A stretch of DNA of 64,000 nt from Stercorarius parasiticus (Eukaryota > Chordata > Aves > Charadriiformes > Stercorariidae). Shown piece after piece: positions 11,790 through 22,645 of the stretch (position 1 is its first letter; every line of letters starts with the position of its first letter). Under the pieces are notes generated by a model, which did no database searches, was not told where the DNA came from, and saw nothing but the letters and a program-made list of their open reading frames with translations. The DNA lies in assembly GCA_013396915.1 (NCBI GenBank), contig VWZL01000192.1, positions 62,001 through 126,000 on the forward strand, in the 5' to 3' direction. The translations under genes and the position numbers were made by a program.

Positions 11790-11925
11790 TGATTCAGGCC
11801 TCCTGAAGTCTTGGGCAAGTTGCTTAGCCTCTCTTTAGCAGCTCCCTTCCATTAAGGAGGGATTAACGCATTCAGTTGCTTCATGGGGGGACTGTGATCT
11901 GTGGGAGAGTTTGAAGATGTCACAT
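11790..11925 (+). mobile_element. MIR-like SINE
   Basis: Contains the MIR core signature CTTGGGCAAGTTGCTTAGCC (from 11810), then a diverged CTCAGTTTCC-type segment and TTCATGGGGGGACTGTG, in the order and spacing of MIR. These CORE-SINEs are very old and long inactive in birds. Confidence 0.6.
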
Positions 11926-12549
11926 CAACCTGAACAGTCCTCTTGCTGCTTATCCCCTTTTTACCAGGCAAGCAGAGTCATATACTCACCTTTTAACGAA
12001 GCTGTAAGTTTTTCCCCAGCATGAAAGGGAGGGCACTTTTAGCTGTTGAACAGCTACTTTCCCCACAACATCCTACCAGCCAACCCCAGCCCAACCAGTG
12101 CCCGTGTCTGGGAGACAAGTTAGTTCCTTCCACACTTTCCTGGAAAGGCTTTGCCTGGCACACTCCAGTCTTAGTGGGTGAGTCACCCGTTCTTCGCTCC
12201 CATTCTTCGACCCACAGTTGGGGATGTTTATACCGCAGTCACTAAAGCTCATGCAGGTATCCCCGAGCTGCCTTTAAATTAATTTGCTGGAGTACTGTTG
12301 GTAGGATAGCTGTAGTTTCAGGGAACACTGTGTGGGCTGAAAAACCAGGGTATGAAGCAAAGTAAATGCTCATAATTAGGCTGAGCTGCTCTGGCTATTG
12401 GAACCTGAGCTCGCTGTTTTAAAGACGCAACTGCTTTTTTGCACATTATAATTTCCCTCACACTGCCAGATAATCCCTCACAGTTCCATAGGCAATTACC
12501 CATGCTTCTTGGTGTCCAAGAGGGACTAAAACCTTATCACCTCTGCCCC

Positions 12550-12720
12550 GATGGCGCCCGCTTCTGCTCTGTGCTCATGAGCCACCTTTTTCTCTCAAGT
12601 TGTTTAGATGATTAACATAATTAAGTTATGCACACAGCGAATGTTTAAGGCTTCTAGTTAGACTGAAGTTTATTGCCAGCTTCAGATCTGAAAGATTTAA
12701 GTGCGCCAGAACTTGCGTTA
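12550..12720. promoter_or_regulatory. Possible conserved non-coding block
   Basis: Non-repetitive sequence with ATTA/TTAAT-type cores (GATTAACATAATTAAG near 12610) beside a locally CpG-containing segment. It has the look of a conserved element, but only cross-species alignment could show that. Confidence 0.2.
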
Positions 12721-13224
12721 TTTTTTTCCAACCATATCAGTTGATATTTTCTCTTTCTGTAAACCTTGCGTCTTTTACACCCTCAGACGATCGGGCCACA
12801 ATATTCCCATTATTATTAGCCACTTTAGCATATTTTTCTGCTACCCTTTCCATTTACTAAATCACAGAAAAATGCCCACTGATATAGAATATTCTTCCAC
12901 CTTTTCCGTTTTTGGATCTGTATCTTTAATTTTTATCTTCTATCTGTCTTTCTCCACTCCCTTTTTAAAAAAAACAAATTAGAAAAGAAAAAGCAGCAGA
13001 AAGAGGAAAGAGAAGATAGAAAGACAGGGGAAAACCACCCAAGAACAGAAAAACTTGATTTTCAAAATTAGAAGTTTTAAGAGGATGACAGTGTTTTGGT
13101 TCTGAACAGCCCAGGATTTTAATTAAAAATCTGATGAACACTCTTTCTTCTCTCCAAAATTCTCTAAGTGATGAAACACCCCTCTCTCACTTTTCTAATC
13201 CTCCTCCATCTGAATCCTTTGACA

Positions 13225-13370
13225 AGACTTCTTGTGTGGCCTTTGGCACGTCACTTCACCTCAGTTTCCTCATCTATAAAATGGCTGTTAATCCCTATAT
13301 AGTATCACCCACGCAAATTGCCAAGGCTTATGCCTGAACAGGGCTTTGAAGATAAGTGAGCAAAGTTTCA
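13225..13370 (+). mobile_element. MIR-like SINE
   Basis: The clearest MIR match here: GTGTGGCCTTTGGCACGTCA then CTTCACCTCAGTTTCCTC, ATCTATAAAATGG and a downstream GGGCTTTGAAGATAAGTG corresponding to the GCTTTGAGATC part of the 3' region. It is a relic with no coding capacity. Confidence 0.75.
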
Positions 13371-14749
13371 AAAGGACCTAAGAGATTTAGGAGTGAAAGT
13401 TTCATTAGCTTTCCATCAGATTTGTACTCTTATATCTCCGAGAGCCTTTTGAAAGTCTGCAGAATTGCAAGACTTTACTCATCACAGTCATACTACTTCT
13501 CCTCAAGGAAAGGGATTGCTCCAGGCTAATTTTGGCAGAAGAGCTTGTTCCTCAAAAGAAGCCAGGTGAGACATGGGGCTCTCCAGTTTCTTCCCCCTTT
13601 CTGGGTATAAGATATGAAACCTTGAATGCATGCTCCAACCATTTCAGGCAAAGTGGTATCTCTCAGGCGCTCGGTATTTATATCGGTAGATCTTGGCTTA
13701 TTTCAATTGAAAGAAGGGAGGGAAGGCGCATTCTCTTCAACTTTGCCGCTGGATTTGAGATAGTAACCTTCAGCTGGGAGGCAGTGGTGAGCTCCTTTGG
13801 ATGGTGTGGAGGTAGTCAAGTCTTCAGCTAGCATGACTGCTTCTTGAAGAGAGAATAATGCTCTCTTTTCTGTAAGCGCAACTTGATGGAGAGGGCCTTC
13901 AAAGACGCCCTGTCTTGGGGCGTGCGGGTTGATTTAAGAAGAGTTATGAGGTTTCTCTAACTGCAAAAAGATGACCTTACTGCTCTATTTGTCCAGAGAA
14001 TGGAAATCCCAGGTTTTTAATAGAAGAACAACAGCATTAATTAAAAATTGAAGGTCAAAATTGCTAGGGAGACATACTGAAAGAAAATCCAAATATTGGG
14101 CTTTTTGGTTTTCCCTTCTTTATTTTTGGGTTTGCCACCCTGAGTTCCACTGTCTAGCCTTTCTCAAAAACTGTAAAGAGGGAAAGAAAAAGAAACAGAT
14201 CAACCAAAAAAAGCTGTATAGATAGCAGTGGCTTGGTGGCTTTGGTTTGTTCAGCTTCAGTGGCTAAACGACTATTCTGAAAGCACCTGGAAATAATGTT
14301 GCTTTTCTTTGTGGGACTTTCCTTATCAGAATGAAAGTGAAAATGAACTTGCGAAAAAAGAAACATTTTTTTTGGCCATAAATTAAATATTTTATTTTTA
14401 TTTTATTGACATAATGCAGCGGAATTTGAAAATGAAACATTATTTGAAAACAGGAATCTGGAAGGTTTTGTTGCAAACATTTTGAGGTAAATTAACTTAA
14501 AAGCTTTTTTTTTTCCCAAACTGCCGTATTTCACATAAAGTTGCTGATGATTTTGATCAACTAGACACTACTTTTTGCATAAAATAAACCTTTCTACAGA
14601 AAAAAATAAAAATGTCCTGAGTTTGGAAAATGGGTCCTTAAGAAAAAAACAGTAAATATCATTATAATACTAAAAAAAGGGCTAGTTTGTGGGTTGACAG
14701 CACAAGGCTCTGAATAGTTTAATGTAACTTTGAAAGTAGACATTTTTTT
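13371..14749. other. Unique non-coding stretch
   Basis: Nothing recognised. The interval is AT-rich with homopolymer T and A runs after 14340. A 58-bp acceptor-to-donor interval (13508-13565) was considered as an exon and not adopted. Confidence 0.5.
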
Positions 14750-14816
14750 GAGGGGAGGTGGACCAGTTATTCAAAATAGGTCCTTCCAATCTGAATTATT
14801 CTGTCATTCTGTGATT
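14750..14816 (+). mobile_element. CR1 LINE 3' tail remnant
   Basis: Only the last about 65 bp of a plus-strand CR1 remain: GAGGGGAGGTGGACCAGTTA, then AGGTCCTTCCAATCTGAA, then the octamer tail ATTATTCTGTCATTCTGTGATT. This is a severely 5'-truncated insertion. Confidence 0.85.
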
Positions 14817-16699
14817 ACCTAAGTATTGTTTTAGTACCTATTACCCACAAACTGAATATCTTCCGGTTTAATACATTCAGCCTTTAACACTGGGTTTTTC
14901 TTCAATTTACAAGAGATGAAACTAACACAGAAGCAGGTCATGGTGAAATTTTCTGTCTGAGTAGGCAACTGAATCTACAAGGTTCAGATCTCAAAATATC
15001 ATTACACTGCAGGTTTCCCATTTTCTCTTCAGTTGTACAAAATTTAATAAATGTCAAAAGCTCAAGAGACATCTCTAAAATACTTGTTTGGGAAAGTCTG
15101 AAGAAAAATGGATCACTTGGGAGATTTTTTTTTTCATTTTTGTATTTCTTCACCTACAGTGGAATTGGCCTAAAAGCTATGTTTCTGCAAGGACATTGAT
15201 AGTGTCCCTGCCTGCTACCAACCACAACTGAGAAAGACAGGGGACCCAAAAAACCTCAGGAGAGTTTTGCTTGTGATGGAAGGTTCTTAGTATGCAGCAG
15301 AGTTTCTTTTCACCTGTGGAATTGCACACTACATTCTAATTAGAGCTGTTAATTAAATACATTCTTGTTAAAAAACATTGCATCAAAGCTGAAGCATTTT
15401 GTAGAGAAGTGTCTATTTTGTTGTCATTTTTCTTGGAAAGATTTTTTGATGGTAAGGACTCTGCTCAGGGAGAGTATTCAAGGAGAAGCAGAGTCTCAGG
15501 TTTCTGTTACATGGATAGTACAAAAGTGTCATTAAAATTCCAGTGTCATTTAATCTGAAAAAATATTTGAAAAACTTTTTATTTTCCTCTTCTTCTCTTC
15601 AATGTGGAGGGAAAACAAATTTAAAACCTCAAAAATTGTGGTGAAATGGAATTGTTGTCCTGTGGACAATTCCTGTAATAAAGCCAACAAACTTGTCATG
15701 CCAAATCCAGGTTCTCCCTGTTGAAGCACAACAATTAATTTATGCAGCCTTACCAAGTGTCCAAAGTGTTTCATGCACTGCTAATAATTATAGGCACATC
15801 TTGGTGGTCATATTGAATTCAGTGGCAATTTTCCCACAGATTTTATCAGGAACAGAATTTATCCCCATATGCTTTAATTGTATAACTCAGTTTCTGTTAT
15901 TGCTTAAGACTCCCCAGTCTGTGCCAGCATGTGAAATTGTGATGAAGTTTTATGTTAGCGGCTGCTGCTAACTGTTCTTAATTATTTGATAGTCATCTGA
16001 AGCCTGAATTTCATAGATGCACAGCTCCTCTTATTCTAATTCTAATCAGTGGTAATTTGGATACTTTGTCCATCTGTAAATCATACCTTTAAAGGGCATT
16101 CCTGATCCCATTGTCTCTAATGGATGAATGTCTGTACTTCCAGGGTGAAATCTTTTCTTTAGTTAACAAATGAAGTATAGCTGGTTAAAAAACATCCAAA
16201 TTGTCCTTTTGGGGGAAATTACAAGATTTCTTCTTTTTGGGGGGGAGGGGCATCTCAAAAGGTAGTAAAATCATAGAGTTTTTCATAAAGATATATATTC
16301 TAATACAGCAAGAATGAGCACAGCCTTGACACAAGTGTATGAAAGGGAGTTGGGTGGACAGCAGAAGTCCTTGATGTTCCTCACTGCCAGGAGACACACA
16401 CCTGGGCTATCTACCCTTGAAATGTTCACAGTTGCTCACCGCCATGCTGATGTTACTTCTCTAATTTTGTTACCTTCCTTTTAAGGAGACCATAGGGGAG
16501 CCTGTGCTCTAAACACTTGATTTAATTTAGGATTCAACCTAAGACACCCGAAAACATGTTTGTTTAGGCATTTCTGTGTTTGATCTCCATTTCTTTAGTG
16601 CCATATTTCCAGATCCTCTATTTTCTTCTTCCCATTTGAGGAAAGGAGATTTTCCACCAGCACTGCAAGGACTATGAGCTGATACACACAGTATCACAA
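14817..16699. other. Unique non-coding stretch
   Basis: AT-rich sequence with short overlapping frames and no repeat or gene I recognise. Confidence 0.5.
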
Positions 16700-17117
16700 G
16701 CACACAGTGGATCTGCAAGGGTGAAATAGGCTGGAAGAGTGGGCTAACGAGAACCTTATGAAGTTCAGCAAGGACATGGGTAAGGCCTTGCACCTGGAAA
16801 AACATAATCCAGAAAGGCAGCACAGACTGGGATCTACCTGGCTGGGGAGCAGCTCTGTGGAAAAGGACCCAGGAGTCCTGATGGACAACAAGGTCAATAT
16901 GAGTGAATGGTGTGCTGCGGGGCAAAGGAAGCCAGCAGGATGCTGGGTTGCATCAAAAAGGGCATTACCAGCAGAGATAAAGAAGTCATTATCCCAATCT
17001 ACTCAGAGTTTGTCAGGGCACACCTGCAATACTGTGTTCAGTTTTGGTTCCCACTATACAAAAAAGATGTGGGCAGGCTGGAAAGGGTCCAGAGGAGGGC
17101 CACAAAGATGATCAAAG
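16700..17117 (+). mobile_element. CR1 LINE ORF2 C-terminal part, enters gap
   Basis: Plus-strand CR1 ORF2 downstream of the reverse-transcriptase domain. Frame fragments ENLMKFSKDMGKALHLEK and then MLGCIKKGITSRDKEVIIPI and VQRRATKMIK follow CR1 order. A frameshift near 16905-16920 separates them, so the copy is inactive. The sequence runs into the assembly gap at 17118. The matching 3' end probably lies at 18487-18666, on the far side of an opposite-strand CR1. Confidence 0.93.
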
Positions 17118-17783
17118 NNNNNNNNNNNNNNNNNNNNNNNNNNNNNNNNNNNNNNNNNNNNNNNNNNNNNNNNNNNNNNNNNNNNNNNNNNNNNNNNNNN
17201 NNNNNNNNNNNNNNNNNNNNNNNNNNNNNNNNNNNNNNNNNNNNNNNNNNNNNNNNNNNNNNNNNNNNNNNNNNNNNNNNNNNNNNNNNNNNNNNNNNNN
17301 NNNNNNNNNNNNNNNNNNNNNNNNNNNNNNNNNNNNNNNNNNNNNNNNNNNNNNNNNNNNNNNNNNNNNNNNNNNNNNNNNNNNNNNNNNNNNNNNNNNN
17401 NNNNNNNNNNNNNNNNNNNNNNNNNNNNNNNNNNNNNNNNNNNNNNNNNNNNNNNNNNNNNNNNNNNNNNNNNNNNNNNNNNNNNNNNNNNNNNNNNNNN
17501 NNNNNNNNNNNNNNNNNNNNNNNNNNNNNNNNNNNNNNNNNNNNNNNNNNNNNNNNNNNNNNNNNNNNNNNNNNNNNNNNNNNNNNNNNNNNNNNNNNNN
17601 NNNNNNNNNNNNNNNNNNNNNNNNNNNNNNNNNNNNNNNNNNNNNNNNNNNNNNNNNNNNNNNNNNNNNNNNNNNNNNNNNNNNNNNNNNNNNNNNNNNN
17701 NNNNNNNNNNNNNNNNNNNNNNNNNNNNNNNNNNNNNNNNNNNNNNNNNNNNNNNNNNNNNNNNNNNNNNNNNNNNNNNNNNN
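17118..17783. other. Assembly gap (666 N)
   Basis: A continuous run of 666 N. CR1 sequence of opposite orientation abuts each edge, so collapsed or misjoined CR1 copies are a likely reason for the gap, and its stated length need not be true. Any reading frame drawn across it is meaningless. Confidence 1.
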
Positions 17784-18486
17784 CCTTCATCCCCCAGCCT
17801 GCATTGATACCAGAGGTTGCATGGATCCACGTGCAGGACCCTGCACTTGGCCTTGTTGAACCTCATGAGGTTCACACGGGCCCACTTCTTGAGCCTGTCC
17901 AGGTCCCTCTGGATGGCATCTGCATCCCACCTCTCAGGTGTGTCAACCGCACCACTCAGTTTGGTGTCATCTGCAAACTTGCTGATGATGCACTTGATCC
18001 CACTGGCTATGTCACTGATGAACATATTGAACAGTACTGGTCCCAATATGGACCCCTGAGGGACACCATTTGTCACCGATCTCCATCTGGACATTGAGCT
18101 GTTGTCCACTACCCTCTGGATGCGAACGTCCAACCAGTTTCTCATCCACCAAACAGTCCACTCATCAAATCCATACCTCTCCAATTTAGAGAGAAGGATG
18201 TTGTGGGAGACCGTGTCAAAGGCCCTACAGAAGTCCAGATAGATGACATTTGTAGCTCTTCCCTTGTCCACTGATGTAGTCACTCCATCATACAAGTCCA
18301 CTAGGTTGGTCAGGAAGGACTTGCCCTTGGTGAAGCCATGCTGGCTGTCTTGAATCACCTGCCTATCCTCCACGTGCCTTAGCATAGCTTCAAGGAGGAT
18401 CTGTTCCATGATCTTCCAAGGCACACAGGTGAGGCTGACAGGTTGTTAGTTCCCAGGGTCCTTGTTTCTACCGTTTTTAAAAACAA
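17784..18486 (-). mobile_element. CR1 LINE reverse-transcriptase segment
   Basis: On the minus strand, 18424 down to 17784 is open for about 213 codons and encodes part of the CR1 ORF2 reverse transcriptase. Counting from the methionine at 18424, the motif-A block [15 protein letters not shown] is at residues 61-75, [14 protein letters not shown] at 119-132 and the catalytic FADD (the equivalent of YxDD) at 150-153. Upstream, at 18425-18486, the frame reads RNKDPGN then a stop then QPVSLT, the usual lead-in to the domain, so the frame is broken there and the copy is truncated. The 3' end lies in the gap. The enzyme copies CR1 RNA at nicked target DNA. This copy is not functional. Confidence 0.95.
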
Positions 18487-18666
18487 TCAGCCCTTGGAAT
18501 AATCTCCCCAGGGAAGTGCTGGATTTCCCAACATTGGACACTTTTAAGATTCAGCTGGGCAGGGTGCTGGGCCATCTTCTCTAGACTGTGCTTTTGCCAA
18601 GAAAGGTTGGTCCAGATGATCCCTGGGGTCCCTTCCAACCTGGTATTCTATGATTGATTCTATGAG
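18487..18666 (+). mobile_element. CR1 LINE 3' end, probable continuation
   Basis: Plus-strand CR1 3' terminus. It starts abruptly in the segment encoding WNNLPREVLDFPTLDTFK, passes GGTTGGTCCAGATGATCCC and ends with the tail ATTCTATGATTGATTCTATGA. Because it starts exactly where the minus-strand CR1 stops and continues the orientation of 16700-17117, it is best read as the rest of that element, split by the minus-strand insertion. About 80 codons between the two halves would lie in the gap. Confidence 0.85.
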
Positions 18667-21600
18667 ATAGTCCCTGCTGGCACATTACAGGAGATTTCAG
18701 CATCTCCCCTCCCTGCTGTCTTGTGGAGAGTGTGAATTAGGCAGTACTGCACATCTGGGGATATTTATAGCAGTAGGTTAGCAGGAGGCTAGTCCTCCCA
18801 GGGCTGTGCATTCATGGTCAAGTGCGTGGCTGGATAAGATACTTTGGCACCACAGGTTTTGTCAACACCTTCTTAGCTTTGCAAGTTCAAATAACAGGAT
18901 TTTCTCTCAATGGGAGTAGAGAGTAACCTTGGTTCAAGCTGCCCTACTGAACAGGTACAGTGGCTGATCTAAGAAATTGGAAGAGAGGGTTTTAGTCTCT
19001 TTCCACTCAGAAATCATTCGTGTAATCGGACCTCGCATCTAGACTAACATCCTGTCTCGCTTTAGCTGTAATTGAAAAAGAAGAAAAAAAAAAAGTCTCT
19101 GTATGTTAGAGGCACAATTGTATTAAAAGTCTAGAGTGAAAAACAGGCATTTCTGTCCTTGGGCACCCAAACTGGAGCATCTAAAATGCCTGGTAACCAG
19201 TCAGTTGGTACTCAGAAGTTTCTGAAAATCAGCCCTTGGAAATACCAGAGAAAAATTCACAAATTTAAGAACACTTCTGTCAAAAATCAGTTCTTACTGG
19301 GTAATTTTGGAAAAACCTATATATCCTCCCCACCCCCAAATGCTTTTGGGAGGTTTGAATGACCTTGAATGACCCTTTATGTTTGGGATCAGACACAAAA
19401 CTACTCCCAAGCTGACACCTTACCTATCACATTCCCAGCCTGGTGGGAATACTGGCTCTGAAATGGAAAGGTTTATGTCAAAAATGTTGACACAACCCTA
19501 AACTGGAGCGATGTGGGCATCAGGGAGGAGTGTGACATGGGAGCTCTTTGAATCATTCTTTCTCCTAATCCTTGTAAGGGGCTATAGAAAGGATTAATTT
19601 TGTATATCAAGTTTCTTTCATTGAAAGGATTCGGAAGATAAAACTCATAAACTATGCAAGCACAGACACAATGTGGGCAAAGGGGTTAAAGGACTGAAGA
19701 AGAGTCAGTAATTCTCACAAATGGGGACCAGATGTTTGTTGACATTTTAAAAACACACAGTCTCCTCCACCCCTACTTACCTTTTTGATGCTATGAATCG
19801 CTCAGTTGAGATCAATCAGACATTACTGAAGAGGTAGCTTCTTTTCCATGGTTTCTTCTGTTTGTATCATAAAAAACGTGGGCAAAAGAATAAGGATGCA
19901 TTAATAATAGCAGGAGCAGATTTCAGATGGTATAAATTGGCATATCTCCACCGAAGTCAATAGAAGAGCTCTGCTTTACAGCAGTCGGGCTTTTGTCCAC
20001 TAGTGTGATTGCCTGTACCCAGTGATACCACAAAAACCTTTACAGAATATGTCATGTTGCTGAATATTATGTCTGTGCAAGGTTCTGCCAGGTCAAATGC
20101 AGTGGTGAAAAGTATGCCAATACAGAGGCAGGCCTGCCGTATGCATGGAAGTTTTGAAATCCCAAGAGGAAAGAGCTTCACATCTAAGAATGAGAAGAGA
20201 GATGACAATAGTGTCGGTCAGTAACTGTGAGGTACAACAGAAGTGATCAAGCTCATGAGGAAAGGTCTTCAGCTGTATTCAACCCATAGGGAAATAAAGG
20301 TGAGATTATGTGGAACTGAATGACACCCAAGCAGAAGCAAAATCCGTTTTATTTGTGTTTCATCTTGCATTAACATCGGACAAAAATGAAGGATGTAGAG
20401 GAAACGGGAGCTACGTTACAGTTTTGCTATAACAGATAGGTCGCATCATGCCTGTTCAGTCCAGTCTGATTCCTTCTCTGCCATGACTCACTTGTGCATG
20501 CTCGTGAAGGGGTGCCGAATTTGGCAGGCAAACCACAGAGACAGTCATATCACATTTTGTATATCCTGTTGGCTCAGTTTAATCTGCATCCAAAAATATT
20601 GCTTATGTGATGAAAGGGATGGACTGAGCAATGGAGAGATATTTCCGTGCCCAAAATGACTGCTCTCATCACCATTATCTTGAGCACCTCAATTCACCCC
20701 TTTTGTCCACTACTCAGTGTGGACTGATGGCCTCTTTTCCTAGGGGCAGGAAATTATAACAGCAGCAAAGAGAGCCAACTTGAGGGAAGTTATGCCTCTT
20801 CTATTCAGACACTAAGCAAATTGGGAGCAGTGTGGCTGCTGGATGTTTCCCACCACTGTCAGTTGGAGCAGTATGGCAACAAAGGTGTGGGGAAACTGGC
20901 CAAGCCAAACCCTCGGGTTGCATGGATTGAAACTGGCCCTCCGGCTAATGGCTGAGAAATCTGTTTTAAACACCATGAGCTAGTCACAAAGTAATGATAT
21001 GGAGGCAGCAGAGGGCAGAAGGAAACAATGTGATAGCAAACCCGAAGCATCATTCTGGTCTAGGATGGGATTTAGTTTGGGATGCTGTAACTCAGTCCTG
21101 TGACACACAGCTTTTTCTATGGGACATCTTTTTCAGAGTATGTCCACCATTTGGTCAGCTTCTTGCTTCAAAGGCATTAATAAGGTGACTTCAGAAAGAA
21201 GGGACTTAAGCCAAAGTCGGTAGCTTCTGAGGATAATTATATCTTTATAATTTACCTAAATACTTATTATATTACACTTATTATTTATTATATTTTTATA
21301 ATTTACTGTCTACCTGGGTGACTTGATATCTAAGCATCTTTTATCTTCCTTTATTTCATTTTGCCCTCTTCACCCAAGTCTTTTTATTATGTTTTGTTAT
21401 CCCTTAGAAAGATATATCACAGATGATGCCCTGCCGCTGAATACATCTTTAACCGATGTATATTTAATATCCTTTTTCCAACCTCTTTTGATTTACTGTC
21501 TCTTTTTATCCCCTGTGATAATAACTAGTCAATGTATTACCTTGAGATTTTTCTTCCAAAGTTTTCTCTTTCCCTTTTCACGAACTTAAATATATGTTGG

Positions 21601-22560
21601 CCAACCGCCAAGCAATTTTCCATATCAGCAACCTCTCTGCTTGCGTGCAGTCAGGAGAGATGTGCCTCTTGTAAAGTCTGCTTTTCTCTAAAATGCAGAG
21701 TTCTTGTACTCTGAAAAATCCCCAAACTTTCTATTTAAAATTAGCTGGTCAACCACGTGCTAGCTTCCTGCTTTTGATTTCATTATTTTCATGCGCCTTT
21801 GTTCAGATTCCCCTACTACTACTTGATACCACGTAATACTAAAGTAATGCTTTATACTAAAATTGTGCTCACTGGGCTCAATGGTAAATTCATGATATGA
21901 GGTATCATGAAGGATGGTAAACTTTTATTCCAATTGATATGAATTGGTCCACCACCTTTGACACTACTCTTGGAAGCTGTTGAATATGGATTGGTGAGCT
22001 AAAATTAATGGATGATTTTGTTGTGGTGGTCCATGATCCAGAGAACCAGGGGTGAAATCAGGAGCTAACACCAGTTTGACATGAGGAAGATGAGAATTGG
22101 ATGGTAAGTTCACAGAAGAAAAGTCCAAATGTAGCCCTGAATAACGCTTCTGTAACTACAAGATGGTTTGATGCATTTAGATTAAATTATTAGTGTGTAT
22201 CAATGCAGAAAAAGAAAAGCAGAATTTGGCTTTATGTGGTAGATTATTTTTTTAAAATCTAAATTTCTGCTAGTACACAAAACAGTGCTAGGCACAGGAT
22301 TGAACACTGTCCATACTGTTTAATTACTAGCACAGTTCTGGGTAGGTTTTGGCCCATGCTAAGTAGCACTTTCTCCAGGAACGCCCTGCAAGAGGATACT
22401 CCCAATACGTAGCTTGCGAGGAGATATCCATGTTTTTTGGGGAGAGAAGGTAATTCAGCCTTATGGACCTGTCCTTCAGCATTTGCTTTCAGGACCAGAG
22501 AAATGGATCATGATATAAACGTAGCTGACGTAGATAGCTGGCAATATTGCTGTGCAATGC
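18667..22560. other. Unique non-coding stretch
   Basis: No gene recognised. It includes a possible palindromic-repeat remnant (19925-19985) and a very AT-rich segment (21235-21310) in which TTATAATTTAC occurs at both ends. Open frames are short. Confidence 0.5.
19925..19985. repeat. Remnant of palindromic ancient repeat
   Basis: TATAAATTGGCATATCTCCA followed by CCGAAGTCAATAGAAGAGCT resembles the old amniote repeat in which a plane of symmetry runs through a GAAGTCAATGG-type core. The right half is badly decayed, so the symmetry is weak. Confidence 0.35.
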
Positions 22561-22645
22561 ATCTTCTACCAACCTGGTAGAGCTGGTAGTGAATCAAATC
22601 CAGACATGTGAGTTTTCAGCACTGAGCTAAAGCCTCATTTACAGA
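22561..22645 (-). mobile_element. tRNA-like remnant (SINE head or tRNA pseudogene)
   Basis: On the minus strand an A-box-like TTTAGCTCAGTGCTG is followed at tRNA-like spacing by a B-box-like TGGATTTGATTCAC. A cloverleaf is not preserved, so this is not a functional tRNA gene. It is either a tRNA-derived SINE head or a tRNA pseudogene. Confidence 0.35.

Noticed and set aside
13508..13565. 58-bp interval between CTCCTCAAG and CAG/GTGAGA
   Set aside because: The donor is good, but the acceptor and frame evidence are too weak and the peptide is unfamiliar.
16907..18097. Apparent 396-codon frame across the gap
   Set aside because: Most of it is N. The left end is CR1 coding sequence and the right end is the antisense of another CR1.
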